A stretch of 19,260 nt of DNA from Tannerella sp. (GTDB lineage: Bacteria; Bacteroidota; Bacteroidia; Bacteroidales; Tannerellaceae), in the NCBI GenBank assembly GCA_031283785.1, contig JAITBC010000061.1, positions 1 to 19,260 on the forward strand, given 5' to 3'. A model generated the notes under the pieces. The model searched no databases, was not told where the DNA came from, and saw only the letters and a list, made by a program, of their open reading frames with translations. The position numbers and the translations under genes were made by a program. This document shows, piece after piece, positions 6,781 to 13,379 of this stretch; the first letter of the stretch is position 1, and each line of letters starts with the position of its first letter.

Positions 6781-8931
6781 TTAATAAAATATCTGCGGCA
6801 CTTCACGTATCATTCCGGCATAAGGTTCTTCGCCGCCCGTAGCCACCCTGTACATACGCTCGTGCGATATTGTCGCCTGATCCGTAAGCTCGACGTATGG
6901 CTGCATGCATACATCCAGAAAACCGATATTATAATTTTCCCCGTCGAAACGTCCGAAAATCGGTTGGTCGTTCCATTGAAACCAATGGATACCGATAAGT
7001 TCGGGACGCACAAACCCCTGTTCGAAGTAGTATCGGTAGGCTTCGCCGCGCGCCGCCTGACTTTCGGCTCCCTGTATGCCCGTTGCCGGAAGACCGCGAT
7101 CGGTAGCCGATCCGAAATGCCATTCCCCGATGATCACGGGTTTTCCGCTACGGCGTGCAATCTCTTCGGTAGAAGGTGGTGCGGGGTTGCTGTACCCGTT
7201 GATGGAGAAGACGTCGAACCACGCCCCAGCCCGGTAACACAGATCCGAACTGATCCATGCGTAACGCATACCGAGGTTGAGGTGATTAGGATCTACTTTT
7301 TTCACTTCATTACAGACTGTTTCCACATAACGATCGACCATCATGCCGGAAAATTCCTTACAGTCGTCCCATGCAGCATCCGAAGGCCTGTCTTTCAATA
7401 CCAGGCTCTCCAGCGCGGAAAAATCTTTCAAATCCTGTTTCCAGCTATCATTAAACGTTTTGATGTCGCCATATTTCTTTTGCAGCCATTGCACCATCTC
7501 CTTTTTGGAGAAAGAGGGAGTGGCTGCGGCAAACATCTCGAAAGCCAAATTATTATCTCCAAAAGCCCAATGAGGTTCGTTCTGCAGGAAATAGCCGATC
7601 AAATACGGATCCTCTCCGACAAATGCCAGTTGTTGTGCAAAACGTTGCGCTTCCTGTCGATAGACGGGATCAAATACGTCGGGAAAGTCACGGTAGATTT
7701 TGGTGGGCGTACCTGGAAAATTATTCATATTGAAAACATAAGGCATTCTGTTCCGGCGCGCCATATCATTGTCCGACCAGTTGGCGACTGTGTTTACCCG
7801 CCAGCGCTTCATCAGGCCAACCGTTATCTCTTCCCATTTTTCCTGCCATCCGGCTCCATACACACGCATAAGATTGGCTTTCAAAAAATCCACTTGTTGG
7901 AGCATACCTGCACTGTATGCATCGGTGAAAATGCTGTCTTTTTCCGGCGGGAGCCAGCTAAACAGTTCTTTTTGTCCGCCGACCACTCCCGATGCATTGC
8001 TGCGTACGCAATCTATCCCGGCACTCAGAAAAGCATAACCGTCGGGATCGACCAGCCACCAGCGTTTGCCGTCATGATGCGTGTAGAAAAAACCTTTTGC
8101 TTTGAATTGAAGCTGTCTCCATCCGCCATACCGGCTCCATTCACCGGGGAACCCGGACGCTAACGACAATTTGTACGTTTTATTCATCGCGACATTCAAC
8201 TCGTTACTGTTGTGTACCTTTCCCGGCCAGTCGCGGGCAGTCCATTGTCCGAATGAATCCACTACGGCATGCGTCGGTTTTTCGTATGGATCGGGCAATT
8301 CATTCGACAAGTAAATCGAACTTATCTGTACTCCGGACAAAAAATCGGGTTGCATGGCAGGAGTAATCCGGATGGATACTCTGCCCACATCTGCAGGGTC
8401 GATGCGCCGCCCCGAAACCGTGCCTTTCAGTTGGCGCGGCTGACGATCGAGAAAAATATGCTGACCATCAAGATGGCTCAAAGGGAACACCATTTTAGTC
8501 TTCAACTTCGGCAATATACCGATGGTACATGAAAGACGCGGGCCGGCTGAAGCAATCACCGTCTCGACGCCTTGCTTAGCGACGGTGGATTCATGGCCGG
8601 TTTTACGGAAGAACTGCAGGCTCAACAGTAAACTATAGGGATTGTCATGCCATACCTCGCATACCAGATATTCGGCTGCCGGCCAATCAATACGATCATG
8701 TCCTCCGGTAAGCTCCAGTTCATTATTGTTCCCGGTGACAGTCACAGACAAACACTCTCCACCAAATTCGGGGTTTTTAACCCATTCGTGTGTCAATAAA
8801 GTCGTTTCGGCAATTTTCCGCAGGTCGAATTGATACGCTTGTCCGTGCATCTCCTTTTTGGGCTGACAGGCAGGGTAACAAAAAAACAGTCCCAACAAAA
8901 GAAACCCGATAATTTGTTTCGTATTTTTCAT
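6781..8931 (-). CDS. GH50-like (agarase-type, clan GH-A) lipoprotein, copy 2
   Basis: 716 residues. The start gives a lipoprotein signal with lipobox YPAC (Cys22) and no acidic patch directly after it. Residues about 30-215 are a beta-rich, probably carbohydrate-binding-like region; the catalytic TIM barrel covers about 220-690. Marks of GH50 are WWLVDPDGYAFLSAGID (291-307), NTVANWSDND (380-389), GYFLQNEP (446-453) with likely acid/base Glu452, PNHLNLGMRY (548-557), IIGEWHFG (600-607) with likely nucleophile Glu603, and HWFQWNDQ plus GRFDGENYNIGF (649-671). Known GH50 enzymes are beta-agarases that often release neoagarobiose; whether this one acts on agarose is inferred. Between the two glutamates it carries a KYGDIKTFNDSW stretch recalling GH42 enzymes, which the neighbouring copy lacks. 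It follows that copy by 39 bases. Alternative: a related but uncharacterised GH-A family. Confidence 0.8.
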   Translation of the reverse strand: MKNTKQIIGFLLLGLFFCYPACQPKKEMHGQAYQFDLRKIAETTLLTHEWVKNPEFGGECLSVTVTGNNNELELTGGHDRIDWPAAEYLVCEVWHDNPYSLLLSLQFFRKTGHESTVAKQGVETVIASAGPRLSCTIGILPKLKTKMVFPLSHLDGQHIFLDRQPRQLKGTVSGRRIDPADVGRVSIRITPAMQPDFLSGVQISSIYLSNELPDPYEKPTHAVVDSFGQWTARDWPGKVHNSNELNVAMNKTYKLSLASGFPGEWSRYGGWRQLQFKAKGFFYTHHDGKRWWLVDPDGYAFLSAGIDCVRSNASGVVGGQKELFSWLPPEKDSIFTDAYSAGMLQQVDFLKANLMRVYGAGWQEKWEEITVGLMKRWRVNTVANWSDNDMARRNRMPYVFNMNNFPGTPTKIYRDFPDVFDPVYRQEAQRFAQQLAFVGEDPYLIGYFLQNEPHWAFGDNNLAFEMFAAATPSFSKKEMVQWLQKKYGDIKTFNDSWKQDLKDFSALESLVLKDRPSDAAWDDCKEFSGMMVDRYVETVCNEVKKVDPNHLNLGMRYAWISSDLCYRAGAWFDVFSINGYSNPAPPSTEEIARRSGKPVIIGEWHFGSATDRGLPATGIQGAESQAARGEAYRYYFEQGFVRPELIGIHWFQWNDQPIFGRFDGENYNIGFLDVCMQPYVELTDQATISHERMYRVATGGEEPYAGMIREVPQIFY

Positions 8932-8970
8932 AGATACATAATTTTAATATATAACCATATTATTCCTTAT

Positions 8971-10848
8971 TTATTGCCTTTGCGCCTGACGGGTAACCGG
9001 ATTTTCAATGCCCAGATGAATATCACGGATTCTTTTATGCGTTTCAATGGCTGCGTTGATCAATTCTTTATAGGGTTGATCGGTCACATCAATAAAACCT
9101 ATATTGTAGTTTTCTCCGTCAAACCGGCCTGTGGCAGGCTGATCCCTCCATTGAAACCAATGCGTACCTATCAATGACGGATGTGCGGCAGCGTTTTCAA
9201 CATAATAACGATAGGCCGCCCCTCTTTCCGTTTGGTCTCCGGTCTGCGCTAATCCCGGCGCAAGTCCTCTACCCGGCGTCCCAAAATGAAACTCGCCGAT
9301 AATTATGGGAAGCCCTGTAAACGTATCTATCGCCTGCAAGGTTTCCTTATAAGCGGAATAGCCGTAAATATTGATACTGAAAACATCAAAACCGACAGAA
9401 GCAGATGCTTTGACAATATCTTCGGGCGGTCTGCCGCCAAACCGCAATCCGAGATTCAGATGATTCGGGTCATATTTTCTTATTGCGGAATTTACCGTCG
9501 TAATGAACTTTACGTACGTTTCATAAACGAACGCTTTCCTGCGTTCCGGCGTGTCTCCGTCTGCAAGATATTTTTTGAGTGCCGCTTTCATCGGGGTATC
9601 TTCTCCTTCAAGAATGACACTGACCAATTCCATTTCCCTTCCGGGCCACGGAGGTTCGTTACCCACGAAATATCCTAATAAGAAAGGATCATCTTTAAGA
9701 GGAAGACACTGGTTTTTGGCTGCAGAATCAACAAACGCATCATAATAACCGGAATCATATACATCCGGCATCCCCATTGTGTTAGGGTTAAAGCCCCAGT
9801 TCCTCAACGTGGCGACATACGCCTTTTTCCCGACTTTTGATAAATTCACATCCGACCAGTTTGCGATTGTATTGAATCCCCAGGCGTCCATACGACGGAT
9901 GGTCATATTTTTCCATTTGTCATACCAGTCGTCACCGAATCTACGATAAAGGTTCCATGTATCGAACGATGATTTTTCTATTCTTTTATCCGATCCGGCA
10001 AGAGCGTCGGGAGGGAAAGAATTGAAAATATATTCTCGTCCTTCAATTCTTGCAAACGGCCTTCCGGGGTCAATTCCCGTACTCCCGAGAGAAAAGAATA
10101 AATATCCCTCAGGATCGACAAACCACCAATGCCCGTCTATTTTTTCGACCCTGAAAAAGCCTGTCGCTTTCACCTTACAGTCTAAGTATCCGCCAAATGC
10201 AGAGACATTGAATCCGTCTGTTTTTTCAAGTTCTTTATCTTCTTCCGTCCAGGCGGCTTTTAATTCTTCAAGCGTCGTCGTCTTCCCGTCCCATTCGGAC
10301 GGTATCCACTGTCCAAATCCGTCAACGGCGGGTATGGGCGACAGGATTGAGTCTTCAGGGGCTTGGGTCAACCGGACATTCCGTATTTCAAGATTCGGCG
10401 TGCCCACCGGCAATCTCATTTCCACTCCGATTGAATCAATTCGGCTAATCGTCCCCACTGATCCTGTAAAACCTATCCAAAGACCCGGCAAAGCGGTCTT
10501 TCCGATAGCGGCCATATCAACGCCTTTTACATTTCTTTTTTGAAAGTGAATGAGAGGGATTGAAGCCCTTACCCATGCATTCTGAAAAGGATGAATCTGG
10601 AGTTGCCTTATCCCTTCTGCGTCATATAGATTGATGCTAAATCGCTGCGTGGAGGAGGCATTTATTTCTAAAGTTAAATATTTATAGGGAGACCAGTCTG
10701 ACGGCAAATCCGGATTTAAATCCCTTATCGCCCATTTGTATCGTGAAAATTCACCCTCAAACCTGACGATATGCGATTTTTGCTCTACTTTACATGTTGT
10801 GAAGAAGCATACACAAAAAATGACAAAACAGATAATTTTAGGATTCAT
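8971..10848 (-). CDS. GH50-like (agarase-type, clan GH-A) lipoprotein, copy 1
   Basis: The start at 10848 gives 625 residues and a lipoprotein signal (Cys19 after FFTT). An upstream in-frame ATG at 10953 would add 35 non-signal residues that overlap the GH16 frame, so it was rejected. The start lies one base after the GH16 stop (TAATATG), which suggests translational coupling. Residues about 25-165 are a beta-rich N-terminal region; about 175-610 is the catalytic barrel. Motifs: WWFVDPEGYLFFSLGSTGID (241-260), NTIANWSDVN (326-335), GYFVGNEPPW (392-401) with likely acid/base Glu398, PNHLNLGLRFGG (461-472), IIIGEFHFG (515-523) with likely nucleophile Glu519, and HWFQWRDQPATGRFDGENY (563-581). 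Both catalytic glutamates are present. The expected activity is cleavage of beta-galactan chains or oligosaccharides; beta-agarase is the only well-established GH50 activity. The two copies are clearly diverged and not a recent duplication. Confidence 0.82.
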   Translation of the reverse strand: MNPKIICFVIFCVCFFTTCKVEQKSHIVRFEGEFSRYKWAIRDLNPDLPSDWSPYKYLTLEINASSTQRFSINLYDAEGIRQLQIHPFQNAWVRASIPLIHFQKRNVKGVDMAAIGKTALPGLWIGFTGSVGTISRIDSIGVEMRLPVGTPNLEIRNVRLTQAPEDSILSPIPAVDGFGQWIPSEWDGKTTTLEELKAAWTEEDKELEKTDGFNVSAFGGYLDCKVKATGFFRVEKIDGHWWFVDPEGYLFFSLGSTGIDPGRPFARIEGREYIFNSFPPDALAGSDKRIEKSSFDTWNLYRRFGDDWYDKWKNMTIRRMDAWGFNTIANWSDVNLSKVGKKAYVATLRNWGFNPNTMGMPDVYDSGYYDAFVDSAAKNQCLPLKDDPFLLGYFVGNEPPWPGREMELVSVILEGEDTPMKAALKKYLADGDTPERRKAFVYETYVKFITTVNSAIRKYDPNHLNLGLRFGGRPPEDIVKASASVGFDVFSINIYGYSAYKETLQAIDTFTGLPIIIGEFHFGTPGRGLAPGLAQTGDQTERGAAYRYYVENAAAHPSLIGTHWFQWRDQPATGRFDGENYNIGFIDVTDQPYKELINAAIETHKRIRDIHLGIENPVTRQAQRQ

Positions 10849-10849
10849 A

Positions 10850-11683
10850 TTATTTCTTTTCTTGAAAAATTCGCACATAGTCCACATACATAATATTTTT
10901 AGTCTTGTCAAACGTTCCATATCCTCCTGTGGAAATGTCACCCGCCCAGCCATGATCCTCTATTTCCGTGCTTATGATGACGTACTCGGGCGTGTGAGAA
11001 ACGGCTCCGGAAGAACTCCAGGTTTTTTCCCCGTCGATATAGAAAACATATTCTTCAGGCGTCCATAGCAGGCTGTACGTATGATAACCTTCCAGCCGAC
11101 CGTTCATTACTTCTCCGCTACCTTCGGATTTATGGTATTCACCATACCCGTTCCAGTGTAAATTATGGCATCCGTACCGGTTGTTCCTGGGGACAAATTC
11201 AATAATGTCGATTTCGACGCCGCCTTCTTTCGGATTATTGGCCTCATGAGGTATTTTCGAGGCGTTATACATAATCCAGAACGCGCCCCATGATCCCATT
11301 TCGATATCAAATTTTATCCGGGCTTCATAATAACCGAACACAAAATTTTCTTTCGTTTCAATCATGCCTGCATAATGGGTCGTATCATTGCCTGTTATTT
11401 CTGTCCAGTTACGGATCTCAAGCTCCCCGTTTTTGTTAAGCAGGCAAGCCTCCTTGACATTTACGGCGCTTCTCCGTTTCCCCGGATTGTGAAATCCCCA
11501 GACGTCCGTATCCAGGTTGCCGCTGTTAAACTCATCCTGAAATACCAATTCGTAATTCGACGGAAGATTAACCAACGGAACCGCTTTTTCTTCCTCTGTC
11601 TTACAGCCGTTAATGCAAAAAATAATTCCTGCCGTCAGACATAAAGACTTCACTGTGTGCACTGTTTTCATTTTCTTTTTCAT
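10850..11683 (-). CDS. GH16-family endo-glycoside hydrolase lipoprotein
   Basis: With ATG at 11683 the protein has 277 residues; this ATG shares its A with the stop of the preceding susD-like gene (TAATG). ATGs at 11689 and 11671 are possible alternatives. The signal peptide ends at lipobox INGC (Cys27), followed by KTEEEK, an acidic run resembling the Bacteroidetes surface lipoprotein export signal. The GH16 jelly roll covers about 38-275. The active-site motif EIDIIE sits at 157-162, the beta-bulge form ExDxxE: nucleophile Glu157, assisting Asp159, acid/base Glu162. Other family marks are YELVFQDEF, GYYEARIKF, WGAFWIM and YSLLWTPEEYVFYIDGE. It should be a retaining endo-hydrolase of beta-1,3 or beta-1,4 glycans. 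GH16 includes laminarinases, agarases, porphyranases and carrageenases; the subfamily cannot be told by eye, though the GH50-like neighbours favour a galactan. No extra binding module is present. Confidence 0.92.
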   Translation of the reverse strand: MKKKMKTVHTVKSLCLTAGIIFCINGCKTEEEKAVPLVNLPSNYELVFQDEFNSGNLDTDVWGFHNPGKRRSAVNVKEACLLNKNGELEIRNWTEITGNDTTHYAGMIETKENFVFGYYEARIKFDIEMGSWGAFWIMYNASKIPHEANNPKEGGVEIDIIEFVPRNNRYGCHNLHWNGYGEYHKSEGSGEVMNGRLEGYHTYSLLWTPEEYVFYIDGEKTWSSSGAVSHTPEYVIISTEIEDHGWAGDISTGGYGTFDKTKNIMYVDYVRIFQEKK

Positions 11684-13368
11684 TACCATCCTGGATTTTG
11701 GGTTAAATTTGCTCTAATTATTTCGGAATAAGGAACAGGATATAAATATAACTTCTCCTCAAAGCTCCTTTTTTCCACAATTTTCGGGATATACGAGAAT
11801 TGAGAATCGTTTATTTTTTCGATCCGCATTCCTCTCAGATCACTACTAAGCGTTTCGTTTCCTGTTTTCCATCTGCGGACATCCCAGAAACGGTGATTTT
11901 CAAACGCCAGCTCTACTCTTCGTTCATTTCTTAATTTATTCCTGAAAGCCTCTTTAGACATTCCGGCGTCGAATGACGGCATTCCTGCCCGTTCGCGTAT
12001 TTTATTCACTGCCTCAAGAGCCGTCATGCCAATACCTTCGGGATCTGCCTCCGGCCCGTAAGCTTCATTCATGGCTTCGGCAAAATTCAAATATATTTCG
12101 CCTAACCTGAATATATATAACGTATGTCTTTGTGTAATATTTTGTCCTCCCCCTATTCTGACGGCAGGATTCATGTATTTTTTCAGATAATACCCTGTTT
12201 TTGTTGCATTTTGAATAGGAGGAGCATCTAATCCTCCTTCCCATATCTCGACATTCCTGCCGGCCCAACTGCTGTTATTATACAATACTGTAGCATAAAA
12301 CCTCGGGTCTCTTCCTTCATAGGGATTCGTCAAGTCATAACCGGATGCCGGGTCTGCTATTGACAATCCCGGACCTTGCATTTCATAGGCATCGACCAGA
12401 TTTTGTGAAGGACATGTACCTGTATTCCCGCCATCATATCCAATCGGATAATTCGCTCTTTCAAAGCTATTGGAATCCCCTGTTTTTCTTTCGAGAATCA
12501 ATTCCCGGCTGTTATCTTTTAAGAACAGATCCGCATAATTATTTTCCAACGCATAGTTTCCGGATTTAATAACCGCATAAGCAGCCTTTGCCGCCTCTAT
12601 CCATAAGTTACCATTACCGGAGGAATTAAACAAAGGACTTGCCGCATAAAGCAGCGTCCGCGATTTCAAAGCCATTGCAGCGCCGCGGGTAGCCCGTCCG
12701 GTTTGTCCCTGCAATCCGAAGCTCATATCGTGGACAACAGGCAACAAAGGAATGATTGCATCTAATTCCGATACGATAAAAGTCGTACATTCATCAAAAG
12801 AATTTCTTTCAACCTGATATCTATCGGCGTCAATCTCGATATTGCCGTCATTGACGAGCGGTACGCCGCCATAACGTTTTATCAGTTCAAAATAAAAATA
12901 CGACCTCAGGAATCTTGCTTCTACCCTTTGATATTCCAAAGCCTGAACTAATTCGGGATAATACTGGTCGCCGTCTTTTTCCGGGCTCATATTATTTTTA
13001 TACCCATCTAATTTATCGATGGTCGCTTTTTCTAAAAACGTATTACATTTCCGGACGCCGGCATACAGGTATTCCCATTGACTTTCCGGATTGTATGAGA
13101 CGGTGACGTTCCCTGTGTTAAACCGTTGGATGGCGGAGAAGTCGTTAATAAATTCGGCATCGTCGGAGGCGCAATCCAGCATGGCTCCGTCAACATAATT
13201 ATCCACTCTTAATATATTCCCATATATGCCGTAAAGGAAGTTTCGTTGCGAAGAAGGTCCCGTAAAGACCAAGTCTTCATCAAGGGAATCTCTTTCATCA
13301 TAATCAAGTATCGAACAACTTGTCTGGAAAATAATGAGATATAATAATAAAATACTGATCTTTTTCAT
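11683..13368 (-). CDS. SusD/RagB-like glycan-binding outer-membrane lipoprotein, pair 2
   Basis: 561 residues, the usual SusD size. The signal peptide ends at lipobox QTSC (Cys18), so the protein should be lipid-anchored and exposed on the surface, capping the SusC-like barrel encoded 11 bases upstream. SusD character is seen in the N-terminal helical repeat region (SQRNFLYGIYGNILR, VEARFLRSYFYFELIKRYGGVPL near 150-175), in GRATRGAAMALKSRTLLYAASPLFN (about 225-250), and in the conserved C-terminal block KLRNERRVELAFENHRFWDVRRWK (near 485-508), ending NPGW. The role inferred is capture of long glycan chains for the adjacent transporter. Its stop overlaps the start of the GH16 gene by one base, tying expression of the enzyme to the binding protein. 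The glycan bound cannot be read from the sequence. Confidence 0.95.
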   Translation of the reverse strand: MKKISILLLYLIIFQTSCSILDYDERDSLDEDLVFTGPSSQRNFLYGIYGNILRVDNYVDGAMLDCASDDAEFINDFSAIQRFNTGNVTVSYNPESQWEYLYAGVRKCNTFLEKATIDKLDGYKNNMSPEKDGDQYYPELVQALEYQRVEARFLRSYFYFELIKRYGGVPLVNDGNIEIDADRYQVERNSFDECTTFIVSELDAIIPLLPVVHDMSFGLQGQTGRATRGAAMALKSRTLLYAASPLFNSSGNGNLWIEAAKAAYAVIKSGNYALENNYADLFLKDNSRELILERKTGDSNSFERANYPIGYDGGNTGTCPSQNLVDAYEMQGPGLSIADPASGYDLTNPYEGRDPRFYATVLYNNSSWAGRNVEIWEGGLDAPPIQNATKTGYYLKKYMNPAVRIGGGQNITQRHTLYIFRLGEIYLNFAEAMNEAYGPEADPEGIGMTALEAVNKIRERAGMPSFDAGMSKEAFRNKLRNERRVELAFENHRFWDVRRWKTGNETLSSDLRGMRIEKINDSQFSYIPKIVEKRSFEEKLYLYPVPYSEIIRANLTQNPGW

Positions 13369-13379
13369 AGCGAAACGAT

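Noticed and set aside
6862..8163. A 433-codon open frame on the plus strand.
   Set aside because: It lies wholly antisense to the GH50-like gene, shows no signal peptide or known motif, and has the composition of a reverse-frame shadow; the minus frame carries clear catalytic motifs.
8971..10953. A longer start for the first GH50-like gene at 10953.
   Set aside because: The extra 35 residues are hydrophilic, overlap the GH16 gene and would bury the lipoprotein signal that starts cleanly at 10848.
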